Shown: piece by piece, positions 53,599 through 63,779 of the stretch
Numbering within the stretch: the first letter of the stretch is position 1
Layout: each line of letters starts with the position of its first letter
Source of the DNA: Ceratobasidium sp. AG-K
Taxonomy: Eukaryota > Basidiomycota > Agaricomycetes > Cantharellales > Ceratobasidiaceae
Assembly: GCA_037039685.1 (NCBI GenBank)
Contig: JAWNGF010000012.1
Span: 1,116,001-1,180,000 of the forward strand
Direction of reading: 5' to 3'
Length of the DNA stretch: 64,000 nt
Program-made: the position numbers and the translations under genes
The notes under the pieces: generated by a model
Database searches by the model: none
The model's input: the letters and a program-made list of their open reading frames with translations, nothing else
Told to the model about the DNA's origin: nothing

Positions 53599-55402
53599 GG
53601 GCAGATGGACACAGACATTATAGCAACTATCAAGGAAGCTCAGGAAACTGATGAAGGACTGGCAAAGATCAAGGAAGTCTGCCAATCAAGGGAAATGTTA
53701 CCTAGAACCCTACAACACAGCGCAAAAGATTACGACTTCAAGGAGGGACTATTATGGTTCAAAGGAAAGATCTACGTTCTGGAAGATAAGGAAGCCAGGC
53801 TGTTCATCATGTGGTTACACCATGACTCAAAGATTGCAGGTCATCAGGGACAAGCTAGGACTTTGGAACTAATATCAAGAAGATACTTCTGGCCAGGGAT
53901 GAAGCAAAGCGTAAACAAATACGTGGAATCCTGCAAGACTTGCCCCCAAACAAGGGGTTCAAAGTCAATAGTTCCTATCAAGCTGCTAGAAGTTCCAAGA
54001 GGACCCTGGGAAGATATAGCTTTCGACTTTGTGGTGAAATTACCAAGTCCAAAGGATCGGACAGCATCATGGTAGTAGTGGATCGATTCTCAAGAATGGT
54101 GCATTTCATACCCTGCAAGGAATCTCACACAGCAAGCAACCTTGCAAACCTATTTGTCACAAATGTTTGGAAGCTACATGGTTTCCCAAAAAGCACAACC
54201 TCAGACTGGGGTACTACTTTCAACTCAAAACTGATGAAAGCCATTTATGAGAGAATTGGAGCTAGTCCAAGTTTCAGCACTGCCTACCACCCCCAAACAG
54301 ATGGGATAATGGAAAGAATCAACCAATGGATGGAAGGGTGGCTGCAGTCCTTTGTCAACTAGCAGCAGGACAATTGGGCGGACCTGTTACCTATTGCAGA
54401 GTTCAGTTATAATCTGCAGAAGCACTGTGTAATAGAAGAAACAATGGTGCCTGAAGCAAACAAAATTACAGAAAAATGGCGTAACATCCATGACAAAGCT
54501 ATTGCATCAATGGAAAGTCAAAGGCTTCCTGAAGAAAGACCAAAAAACGAATACCAAGAAGGAGAACTGGTATGGTTGTTGGGAAAAAACATACAAACAA
54601 AAAGACCTTCAAGGAAGCTGAATAACAAAAAACATGGACCGTTTGTTGTGAAGTAAAAGATAGGATCACATGCTTACGAACTTGCTTTACTGGCATCAAT
54701 GCGGGTGCACCCTGTTTTCCACATCGACTTGCTCAGCCCTTACAAAGAAGACGCAGAATTCAGACAAAACCAGCCCCGACCACCGCCGATCATAGCAGAA
54801 GAAGGAGAAGAAGAATATGAAGTAGAAAAAATCCTGGATTGGAAGAAAACAAAGGATGGACTTTTGTACAGAGTCAGATGGAAGGGTTATGGGAACAAAG
54901 AAGACACGGAACAAAGGGCAGGAGACTTTGGCCACCTGTCCAAGATCATCAAGGACTTTCTATGCCGGCACCCCGAGGCTCCAACACCATCTAACTATGT
55001 TCCAGGAAAGTTAAAAGGGAGGGGGAGCACAATCAGTAGCGACATCTGCAAAACTTGCTACTACTCCAAAACACACTTCCAACTCTACGCTCTAAATCTT
55101 TTCTGCTCTCCACAATGCCTGCTGTTACCCGTGCCACCATCTCAAACAACCTCATCCGCGTCCTCAAAGGACCTGCCTTTGCTACAGCAAGGATCCTCGA
55201 CACTGGAGCCGCTCTCTACATCTTCAAGAGGTTGCAGCAGAGCTTGGGGAGAATGCATTTCAGGGCGTCGGAAAACATCCTACACTCAGACCTGGGAGAA
55301 TTCCAGTGGGTCGGAAAGAAATGGCCAACAGGCATGCAACTCCTACAAAAGGACATCTTTGTTTGTTGAGGATGTGCCATGTTCCAGGTCAAGGAGGTTG
55401 TA
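53599..55402 (+). pseudogene. pol: Element E pol, integrase and chromodomain
   Basis: Integrase zinc site HHDSKIAGHQ ... CKTC, then FDFVVKLP. A 1-nt deletion near 54046 shifts the frame, after which VVVDRFSRMVHF, TSDWGTTF (Trp for Arg) and GIMERIN follow. TAG 54360-54362, then a deletion of roughly 55-60 bp near 54430 removing the SSPFEIIYGREPLWN block. TAA 54654-54656. Chromodomain EEYEVEKILDWKK ... VRWKGYGNKED (about 54800-54910) is open and continues over the start of ORF3. Cut by element K at 55403. Confidence 0.9.
55115..55402 (+). pseudogene. Element E ORF3, N-terminal part
   Basis: MPAVTRATISNNL ... LHSDLGEFQWVGKKWP ... DIFVC then TGA 55367-55369 in place of the Arg of the CRGC motif, followed by GCAMFQVKEVV and element K. 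The C-terminal part resumes at 63260. Confidence 0.88.
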
Positions 55403-55880
55403 TGTCGTGACCTGACCTGCCCTCTGTCTCTCTTTCTGCGGACTCGTGGCTTGTATCGGCACCTTAAGCGCCTCTTCTGTATAGATGTGCCCTCTCCCTC
55501 GCTTAGTGAGGTGTATGGATGACATGTCACCATGAGTCATATGACTCATGCTGTTTTCTATTTGCTGGCCTGAGCAGCCCCCTTTCTGACTCGGGCTTGT
55601 GACTCATGTACTTAGTATGACTCACTTGCCTCTTGCCTATATATACTGGCTTGCAAGCATGGTCACCCCCAGCTTGCTTTGCCTTGTCAACTCTCCCTGC
55701 AGTGTGTGATCAGAGGTACTTGGCTACTTAGCCACTACAGCAGCCACTTGGGATTTGGAGCTAGGACTTCTATTTAGAAGCTAGCGATTTCCCTTAGCAA
55801 TTTAGTCTACTTAGACTTATCGCTCACGGTCAACAAGGCAATTAGCAGTCGTCAACTCTACTACTTAGCAGGTTGCGACA
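55403..55880 (+). repeat. Element K 5' LTR (478 bp)
   Basis: TGTCGTGACCTG ... AGGTTGCGACA, partner of 62777-63254. Confidence 0.94.
55638..55682 (+). promoter_or_regulatory. Element K promoter: TATA box and predicted transcript 5' end
   Basis: TATATATA at 55638-55645; AGCTTGCTTTGC at 55671-55682 starts 33 bp from the TATA start and is exactly complementary to the PBS. A short inverted copy (GCAAGC) lies upstream. Confidence 0.75.
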
Positions 55881-55882
55881 TT

Positions 55883-55894
55883 GCAAAGCAAGCT
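55883..55894 (+). other. Element K primer binding site, self-priming type
   Basis: GCAAAGCAAGCT after a TT spacer. It differs from the D-type PBS at two positions, and both changes are matched in the LTR partner, i.e. compensatory. Confidence 0.82.
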
Positions 55895-55941
55895 CTTTTT
55901 CCGCTGAGCCACGAGAAAGCCAGATCACGTGACTTCACAAC

Positions 55942-58131
55942 ATGAACTCAAGGCCCTCAAGCGCAGCACCAAACAGGCAGGCTACTGAGCCTGCGCCACA
56001 AATAGTCGAATTACAAACACACCCTTTGAGGGCATCTAGGGAACAAGCCGGAGATTGGACGGCACCGCTCAGAAGCAACAGCCAAACTTCAAGGCCACCA
56101 TCAACCAGCGTCCCAGGAGGAATCGGCAACATAGTCGAGACATCACGGGAAGAACCTACCAGTTCCCATGAACAATTGACATCCCCAACAATCAGGGTGA
56201 TTGAAATCACAAACAATAGCCCTCCACCAAGAATTGAACAAAGGGAACCAGGAACAATAGTCAGCCCACATGCAATGAGGATCATTCAACCGACGGGAAT
56301 TGCGTCATTTGGTCAAAGAAACACAACCCCAGGACCATCAATGCCGTTGGCAAGTCGACTACCTCCGCCACCACCCCTTGAAATGCCAAATTTAGACAAT
56401 ATTTTCCCACAAATAACTCCGGCACCTCCCACTCCTGGCATAGTTCCAGTGATGTTGGTAGTTTCCAGAAGCCAAAGTGTAGCAAGTGTCCCCTCCACAT
56501 TCGAGTCACAAAGGAGCGTAGAAACTATCTCTGAAGACAAACAATTGAGAAGGGAAATCATCATTGAAAACACTGATGGAAGAGCTGTACAAACATTGGA
56601 AAGAATTTTCAATACACTACAAGTACAGTACCAACAGGAAAACGCAGTACAGGCACTTCGCATGGAAGGACTAGAGAGAAGATGGGATCTTCAACAGCAA
56701 GAAAGCAACAACATGATGCAGCGGATTGAGCGCATTGCTTCCAGAACCAAAGACGGAGTCAACACCTTCTACAAACGTCTCCGAAATGTTGATCGTGCAC
56801 AACAAAGGGTTGAGCAGATATTCGAACGATCAGTAGAAAACTTCGAGTACATCAACCAACAATTGGTGGCTCAAAATCAGCTGATCACTCAGAACCTACA
56901 AAACCAAGTTGATCGGATCAACAGGATAGAAGAAACTATCGGAAGAATGGCTGAAGGAATGAGGAACATTATGGTTACTCTAGGACGGATTGATGAAGAA
57001 GTTGCTGAAGGTTTCCAAGATCAAACCAACCGACTCAGGGAAATCCGGACAGGGGGACAAGAAACGTTTGATCTCCTTGAACAAATCGGAGCAGAGGCCC
57101 AAGTAGAATCGGATCACCAACGCGAGGAGTCAAGACAAACTTCTATGGAAATCCCAAACCATAGGGAACCTCCCCCACATAGAAGGAACATCTCACCCCA
57201 AGGAAGGCGATCTCCCTCATTTGAGGCGCAAGGACAATCAGGCTATCAAATCAGGGATGAAGGAAGAACCTTCATTATTCAAACAGGACAGGGTGGAAAT
57301 GGGAATGGATCAGGCCGATGCATCAAGATGCCCAGAGCATTTGAAGGAACAAGGGGAACAGCCGCCGAAACATTCCTTGCGCAAATGAAAGCATTTTTCT
57401 GCCTGAACCCAAATCAATACAACACTGAGGAACGGCGAATTGTCGCAACCCTCATGAATATGGCAGAAGGAGCAGCAGGAAACTGGGCACAACCCGCCCT
57501 CAATTGGTACAATGACAACAAAAACCATCCTTGGCTGGAATCATGGGAAGCTTTCCAAAACGCCTATGAGAAGCAGTGGAGCGACCCTAGCAAGAAAATC
57601 CAAGCAGAACAAGGGATTCAACGGCTCTACCAGAACAAATCCGTAGGCAATTATGTCTCTGAATTCCGACTTCTTGCACAAGAGCTAGATTGGAACGATG
57701 CCACTCTGATTGCGCGTTTCAGGCAAGGGTTGAGCAGACTCATCAAGGCGGAACTTGTCTGCGAAGAACTCAGGGATAGGAGAACCGCCGCACAAAGGGA
57801 CTTAGAAGGATGGATCAACATTGCCCTCCAAGCCGAAGAAATCCAAAAACTCACCAATCACCAAAACAAAGGAAAGAAGGAAGACAAGGCTGAGGGATCC
57901 AAAACCACAAAACATGTGAAAGGAGACCTCGTCCCAAAGGCTGAGAAAACACAGCGCAAGGAAAACAACCTCTGCATCAAATGTGGAGAAGCGGGACATG
58001 CAATTGCTGATTGCAAAAAGGAATGGTCCTACAAAGACAAAGGGAAGGCACCGGTGAAAGGAAAAGCCGGTGAAGTGAAGGAAGGAGAAATGGAAGAAAC
58101 CAAGTCCACCAATTCGGAATTGGAAAACTAG
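55942..58131 (+). CDS. gag: Element K gag, intact 729 residues
   Basis: From ATG 55942 (MNSRPSSAAPNRQ). Pro/Ser-rich N-terminus; long predicted coiled coil about residues 200-380 (RMEGLERRWDLQQQESNN; IEETIGRMAEGMRN); capsid domain (KMPRAFEGTRGTAAETFL ... WSDPSKKIQAE) and CX2CX4HX4C knuckle at about 678-691 (CIKCGEAGHAIADC). Lys-rich tail. Ends at TAG 58129-58131. Larger than the L gag mainly through the coiled coil. Confidence 0.93.
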   Translation: MNSRPSSAAPNRQATEPAPQIVELQTHPLRASREQAGDWTAPLRSNSQTSRPPSTSVPGGIGNIVETSREEPTSSHEQLTSPTIRVIEITNNSPPPRIEQREPGTIVSPHAMRIIQPTGIASFGQRNTTPGPSMPLASRLPPPPPLEMPNLDNIFPQITPAPPTPGIVPVMLVVSRSQSVASVPSTFESQRSVETISEDKQLRREIIIENTDGRAVQTLERIFNTLQVQYQQENAVQALRMEGLERRWDLQQQESNNMMQRIERIASRTKDGVNTFYKRLRNVDRAQQRVEQIFERSVENFEYINQQLVAQNQLITQNLQNQVDRINRIEETIGRMAEGMRNIMVTLGRIDEEVAEGFQDQTNRLREIRTGGQETFDLLEQIGAEAQVESDHQREESRQTSMEIPNHREPPPHRRNISPQGRRSPSFEAQGQSGYQIRDEGRTFIIQTGQGGNGNGSGRCIKMPRAFEGTRGTAAETFLAQMKAFFCLNPNQYNTEERRIVATLMNMAEGAAGNWAQPALNWYNDNKNHPWLESWEAFQNAYEKQWSDPSKKIQAEQGIQRLYQNKSVGNYVSEFRLLAQELDWNDATLIARFRQGLSRLIKAELVCEELRDRRTAAQRDLEGWINIALQAEEIQKLTNHQNKGKKEDKAEGSKTTKHVKGDLVPKAEKTQRKENNLCIKCGEAGHAIADCKKEWSYKDKGKAPVKGKAGEVKEGEMEETKSTNSELEN

Positions 58132-58217
58132 ATGGGCGTCTCTCCACCGTGTGTGAAGATGCCCCAATACCCTCTCTGCAAAATGTATACTACTGCAAAG
58201 CCACAAATTAATCCCCC

Positions 58218-61200
58218 ATGGTATATGCACAAGCAGAGGGAATCACAGAAAAAATCTCAACTCTCATTGACTCTGGTTCCAGCAGAAATTTCATTGACCT
58301 GAACTTTGCAAAGAAAAACAATATTCCTTTGATCCCTTTACAAACTCCTAGAAACGTGGAAATGATTGACGGAAAAACCCAAAGGAACCTCATCCGACAT
58401 TGTTGCAAATTGAAATTTGATATAGGAGAAAGAACTTTCAAACAAAGATTCTATGTCATGCCAACAGGAACTCAACCTATGATCCTTGGCATGACATGGT
58501 TGAAGGAAACAAACCCTGATATTTCCTGGGCCCCATTCTCTATCAAATGGAGAAAGGAGCTCGACATCCAAGCAAAGGCAGGGATGTTACAAGAACTTCC
58601 AGAAGAACTCAAGGATTTTGCCAATGTCTTTGACAAAGAACAATACAACAAGCTGCCAGAACACAGGGAATGGGACTGCAAAATTGACTTCTATGACAAC
58701 AACAAACTCCCAAAGCCAAAGAAAGCTTACCCCCTCTCACCAAGAGAAAGGGAGGCCACAAAGGAGTATGTGAAGTCAGAACTCAAGTCAGGAAGAATCA
58801 GACCCAGTGATTCCCCTGTTGCTGCTAGCCTATTCTTTGTCATGAAGGCACTGAAACCAGGACAAACCGTACCAGACCTGAGACCAGTTGTTGACTACAG
58901 AGAGGCAAATGCTGAAACTATCCCAGACCGCTACCCCATACCTCTGATGGATCAATTCCTGGAAATCATCAAGAAAACTAGTGACAAATCTGACGAAGAA
59001 CTTTTCATCACCTCTCTGGACCTGAAAAATGGTTTCTGGAATGTGAGAATCAGGGAAGGAGACGAATGGAAAACAGCATTCAGCACTTCCAAAGGCCTCT
59101 TTGAATATACTGTGATGGCCTTTGGACTGAAAAATGCAGCTTCAACATTCCAAAGAATGATGGACAATATCCTCAGAGACCTGATCAGAAAAAAGATAGT
59201 AGTCTACATTGACGATATCTTGATTATCTCTAGAGGAAGAAACCAACACACTTTGGACATCAGAGAAGTCCTTGAAAGACTACGAAGGAACAATCTATAT
59301 GGGAACCTCAAAAAGTGCACCTTTTACAGCAAAAAGGCCGATTGGGTAGGCTTTGTTGTGGACAAGAATGGTATCTCCATGAACAAAGACAAGATCAAGA
59401 CTATCCAGGAATGGCCTGTCCCAAAAACTGTCAAGCAGCTACAAGCTTTTGTTGGCTTCTGCAACTTCTACAGGAGATTTGTGGTCTCTTTCTCCTCCAT
59501 TGTCAAACCTTTGACTCAGCTCACTCAAAAGGACCAAAAATGGGAATGGAAGGAGGCACATCAGGAGGCTTTTGAAAACCTGAAAAAGATGATCTCAGAA
59601 GAACCAGTACTGGCACATCCAGACAAATCAAAGCAATACTTCCTGGAAACGGACGCCTCAGGAGTCGCTCTAGGAGCAATCCTTAGTCAACGACAAAACG
59701 ACGGATACCTGCACCCGATTGGCTTCCTTTCAAAAAGTTTCAAGGATGCGGAATTGAATTATGACACGCACAACAAAGAGCTTTTTGCTATCATTGAGGC
59801 ATTGAGACATTGGCGCATTCACCTTGAAGGAACAAAGGAACCAGTGATCATCTACACAGACCACAAAAACTTGACCTACTGGAAAGACTCTGTCAATTTC
59901 AATCGGAGACACCACAGATGGCTTCTGATGTTAGCAAGTTACAATTTCGAAATACACTATCGGCCTGGGAAGATGTCAGAAAAGCCGGACATTCTCTCTA
60001 GAAGAAGTGACCATGGGGACATTGCATCAGCAGAACAGACTATGATCTCCGCCAAAAGATTCAAGGGCTTTGCCGCCATGATGGGATCAGACCTCATGAG
60101 TGAACTCAAAGAAGCACAGGAAGAGGACGCAGCCCTACAAACCTTGATTGTCACTACAAAGGACAAGGAGTTCCTTCTGCCCTCTGTGAAGAAACAATTC
60201 AAAGACTACAAATGGGGGGAAAACCTCCTGTGGTATCAGGGAAGAATTATTGTCCCTGATGAGAAAGACATCAAACTGAAACTGCTACAACTGCATCACG
60301 ACACACCAATGGCTGGTCACCAAGGACAGGCTAGAACCCTGGAGCTTCTCTCAAGAAGATACTATTGGCCTGGCATGAAAAGCCAAGTGAATCGCTTCGT
60401 CGAAAGCTGTGAAATTTGCCAAAGAGGGAAGGGAAGCAAAGGACACTTACCGCTCAAACCCTTACCCATCCCAGAAAAGCCTTGGGAAAACATTGCTTAC
60501 GATTTTATTGTGAAACTACCAAAATCTGGAGGTTTTGACAGTGTCCTTGTTGTAGTAGATCGCTTTTCCAGAATGGCACATTTCATCGCCTGCAACGAAG
60601 CAACCAACTTGGAACAACTTGCTGACATCTTCATCAAGGAGGTATGGCGACTCCATGGTTTCCCAAAAACCACTGTCTCCGATAGAGGAACTACTTTAAA
60701 ATCTCACTTCCTGGAGGCAGTGTACAAAAGACTCAATATTCAACCTACCTTCAGCACGGCCTTCCATCCTGAAACTGATGGTCTTGCGGAAAAAACCAAC
60801 CAGTGGCTAGAAGGCTGGTTGAGAATATTCTGCAACCATTGCCAGGACAACTGGGCCAAATGGCTACCTATTGCGGAATTCTGCCACAACAATCACAAAA
60901 TCGCGTTACAAGCAAGTCACCCTTTGAGATTGTCTATGGAATGACTCCAAAATGGTCCATTGAGGAATATATGACTCAATCTCCAGAGGCCAACAAGTGG
61001 ACAAAGGATATGAAAGCTGTGTGGGAAGAAGCAAAAGCCATGATGGAATACCACCATACAAGGGAAGAACTCCCAAAAAAGCAATACAAGGAAGGGGACA
61101 ACGTGTGGCTCCTGACTACCAATATCAAGACCAGGCACCCAAGCAAGAAGCTTGATGACAAAAAAACTGGCCCCTTTGTTGTCAAAAAACAAATCTCTTC

Positions 61201-61665
61201 ACATGCCTACCAACTTGACCTCCCCAAGTCCATGAAAATACATGACGTCTTCCATGGAAACATGTTGACTCACTACAAGGAAGATGTGGATTTCCATCGG
61301 AACCAACCCTGACCTCCGCTGATTGTTACGGAAGAAGGGGAGGAGGAATATGAAGTAGAAAAGATCATCGATTGGCATCAAGACCCTGATGGGCTGAAAT
61401 ACCGCATCAGATGGAAAGGTTATGGACCTCTAGAAGACATGGAAGAATGGGTGGAGAAATTTGCCAATATGACTCCAGTGATGAGGAAATTCCAGAAGGA
61501 CTTCCCTACCGGCCCGCTTCCCCCAAATTTCATACCACAGGGATTCAAAAGGACGAGAGGAAAGACAGCTGAAGTCCTCATCCCAGCTACTCAGCCAACT
61601 ACTCACAGTCTGCTCTTAGCCCTACACTCTTCCACTTCCCCAACAAACCGTTTTTCACTTGCACA
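58218..61665 (+). pseudogene. pol: Element K pol: protease, RT, RNase H, integrase, chromodomain
   Basis: In the -1 frame relative to gag. The frame before ATG 58218 is broken: sequence equivalent to the start of L pol lies upstream (KMYTTAKPQINPP) in another frame, so a 1-nt indel near 58217 is likely. Protease TLIDSGSSRNF; RT SLDLKNGF, VYIDD; RNase H LETDASGVALG; integrase C-x2-C (CEIC), YDFIVKLP, VSDRGTTL, E in GLAEKTN with D,D35E spacing. A 1-nt deletion near 60900 shifts the frame; TGA 61310-61312 replaces Arg (QPRPPL). Chromodomain EEYEVEKIIDWHQ ... IRWKGYGPLED. The frame remains open to 62653 across ORF3. Confidence 0.92.
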
Positions 61666-62736
61666 ATGGCCCCCATCCGCTCCAACAACGCCAACGCTGC
61701 CGCCCGCCTTGCCTCCTACAGGCTTAGCGATGCCTATGGCAAGGCCATCATGGCCGGAGGACCTGGCGAATTCGCCATCAACTGCAGGGCCACAGCACCC
61801 TGGTCCCTCAAGGAGGCCAGGAAATTGGTCAGCGCCCTTGAGCCTGGGGTTCACCTTGGCTACATCCCCCTCGCCAAGCGTGGCGACCTCAAATGGGACA
61901 AAGAACGCAAGTCCCTCATCCACCCCCAACTCGGCTCCCTGCTCTGGGTTAGCCACCCCGACGCCCGGCCTTTGGACCCAACCAACATTGGCCGCAGCAA
62001 GTATTACCACTGCCGCAGCTGCATCGGACTCACCGTCTGCAACGTGGTCACCAAGAGCATCGATGCCTGGAATAGGGACACTGGCCACAAGTGGAAAGGA
62101 GACAAGTGGTTCAAGCAAGAAACCGACCCCCGCCTCGCATTGGCCAATGGAGGGCACATTGATAGCAACGGAATCTGGTGGAGCGATTGCTCCTACGACT
62201 TCACCAGTGGTTGGCCTGCCCCTTGCGCCGACGGAAGCGGTCAAGTCGACATGGCCGGCCAGCCAATGGAGCCAGGTGAAATCCAGGAGGAGGCGGTGGA
62301 CATCCCTCCCTCCCCTCCTATCACCAACAAGGACGCCAAGCGTGTCAAGCGGGAGTGGAACGCAACATGGGACAGGGCCCAGGAAAACGTCGAGGCCCTC
62401 ATCGCTGACATTGGGCAGGCAATTGCCAACCTCAAGCCCCACCAGCCCGCTGACCGCATGCCTTGCGACGCAAACATCTTGGAGGCCTACCGCCTCGTCC
62501 AGTGCAGATCCTGGATGGTCAACCAACTCAACAAGTGGCTTGACCACCGACAAGAGCAGTGGGCACTCCGGGAGCAGCAAGAGATCGAGCGCCTCCAGCA
62601 ACAACACCAGGAAGAGCTGGACCAGCTCTACCAGGAGAAGTGGGACCGCATGAATGAGGTGCTCGAATCGGACATGTGCAACCTTGCGGAGTGGGTTGGC
62701 TGGCTGGAATTGAAGGAATGGGTTGCCCGCAGATAG
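61666..62736 (+). CDS. Element K ORF3: intact 356-residue protein, distant relative of the L/P ORF3
   Basis: ATG 61666 (MAPIRSNNANAAARL). Shares an ordered set of features with the 254-residue family: LIHPQLGSLLWV (compare LHSDLGEFQWV), then C116-x2-C119 in YYHCRSCIGLTVCNVV (compare VCRGCAAFQVSEVV), then a Trp-bearing segment and a Glu/Gln/Arg coiled-coil-like C-terminus (EQWALREQQEIERLQQQHQE) ending KEWVARR. No signal or membrane segment. Strong C-ending codon preference (GCC, CGC, ACC, CTC) sets it apart from the A-rich pol beside it. Function unknown; capture of a host gene is one explanation of the codon use. Confidence 0.82.
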   Translation: MAPIRSNNANAAARLASYRLSDAYGKAIMAGGPGEFAINCRATAPWSLKEARKLVSALEPGVHLGYIPLAKRGDLKWDKERKSLIHPQLGSLLWVSHPDARPLDPTNIGRSKYYHCRSCIGLTVCNVVTKSIDAWNRDTGHKWKGDKWFKQETDPRLALANGGHIDSNGIWWSDCSYDFTSGWPAPCADGSGQVDMAGQPMEPGEIQEEAVDIPPSPPITNKDAKRVKREWNATWDRAQENVEALIADIGQAIANLKPHQPADRMPCDANILEAYRLVQCRSWMVNQLNKWLDHRQEQWALREQQEIERLQQQHQEELDQLYQEKWDRMNEVLESDMCNLAEWVGWLELKEWVARR

Positions 62737-62766
62737 GCCCAGGCGCTCCACTACCTGGCCCTATGT

Positions 62767-62776
62767 GGGGGGGCAA
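62767..62776 (+). other. Element K polypurine tract
   Basis: GGGGGGGCAA abutting the 3' LTR, as in element A. Confidence 0.8.
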
Positions 62777-63254
62777 TGTCATGACCTGTCCTGCCCTCTG
62801 TCTCACTTTCTGCGGACTCATGGCTTGTATCGGCGCCTTAAGTGCCTCTTCTGTATAGATGTGCCCTCTCCCTCGCTTAGTGAGGTGTATGGATGACGTG
62901 TCACCATGAGTCATATGACTCATGCTGTTTTCTATTTGCTGGCCTGAGCAGCCCCCTTTCTGACTTGGGCTTGTGACTCATGTACTTAGTATGACTCACT
63001 TGCCTCTTGCCTATATATACTGGCTTGCAAGCATGGTCACCCCCAGCTTGCTTTGCCTTGTCAACTCTCCCTGCAGTGTGTGATCAGAGGTACTTGGCTA
63101 CTTAGCCACTACAGCAGCCACTTGGGATTTGGAGCTAGGACTTCTATTTAGAAGCTAGCGATTTCCCTTAGCGATTTAGTCTACTTAGACTTATTGCTCA
63201 CGGTCAACAAGGCGATTAGCAGTCGTCAACTCTACTACTTAGCAGGTTGCGACA
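62777..63254 (+). repeat. Element K 3' LTR (478 bp)
   Basis: TGTCATGACCTG ... AGGTTGCGACA, followed by TSD TTGTA and the resumed E ORF3. Confidence 0.94.
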
Positions 63255-63736
63255 TTGTACTGCTCTCCACCCATATGCTTGGAGTCATTGAATGGGGACA
63301 AGAGGGGGCATACTCAAGCGAGTGGGTACCAGGGTACGATGGGAGACAACCAATGCTCCGACCTAGGTGGAATGACGCCTGGGATGCCAACTACAAAAGG
63401 GATCTGAGTGACTGGAAGTTGGAGAGGGGAAGATACCAGAAGGAAAAATTCAAATGGGTGCCAAACTGGTGGAAATGGGAGGAGGCAGACGTGTCAGCAT
63501 GGAAGGAGACAGAACCAGACATGCAACAATGGGATGAGGAGTTTGTGGAGGCCCAGAAGAGGGTTTTGGACTGGTCCAAGGCCAACTGGATGAAGGAGGA
63601 GACGTGGGAAGAATGGGAGAAGTTCTCAGACAAACCAGGTAACACTGTGTTCAATCCCATTGATTTGACTATCAAAGAGGATGAGGGGCTGGAAGAACAC
63701 TTGCTTGCCAAAAGCAAGGATTGCAAGATCCAGTAG
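63255..63736 (+). pseudogene. Element E ORF3, C-terminal part
   Basis: After TTGTA the frame continues LLSTHMLGVIEWGQEGAYSSEWVPGY ... WSKANWMKEETW ... NTVFNPIDLTIKEDEG and ends at TAG 63734-63736. No further stops in this half. Joining to 55115-55402 is exact once K and one TSD are removed. Confidence 0.9.
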
Positions 63737-63766
63737 AGCCCATCCAGGTCCCCTAGACGGACTCTT

Positions 63767-63779
63767 AGGGGGGGAGTAA
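63767..63779 (+). other. Element E polypurine tract
   Basis: AGGGGGGGAGTAA directly before the 3' LTR. Confidence 0.85.

Larger units (their letters stand above)
55403..63254 (+). mobile_element. Element K: Ty3 chromovirus with a longer, divergent ORF3
   Basis: 7852 bp, LTRs of 478 bp (about eleven differences by eye), exact TTGTA duplication (55398-55402 and 63255-63259) inside E ORF3. Gag and ORF3 are intact; pol has frameshifts near 58217 and 60900 and one TGA. It has the same gene order, the same -1 frame steps and the same self-priming layout as the D/L/P family, but clearly different sequence. Element A is a relative. Confidence 0.95.

Noticed and set aside
61603..62751. 382-codon antisense open frame over K ORF3
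   Set aside because: Leu/Val/Gly-rich translation of the complement of C-ending codons; no motif, no equivalent in the other copies.
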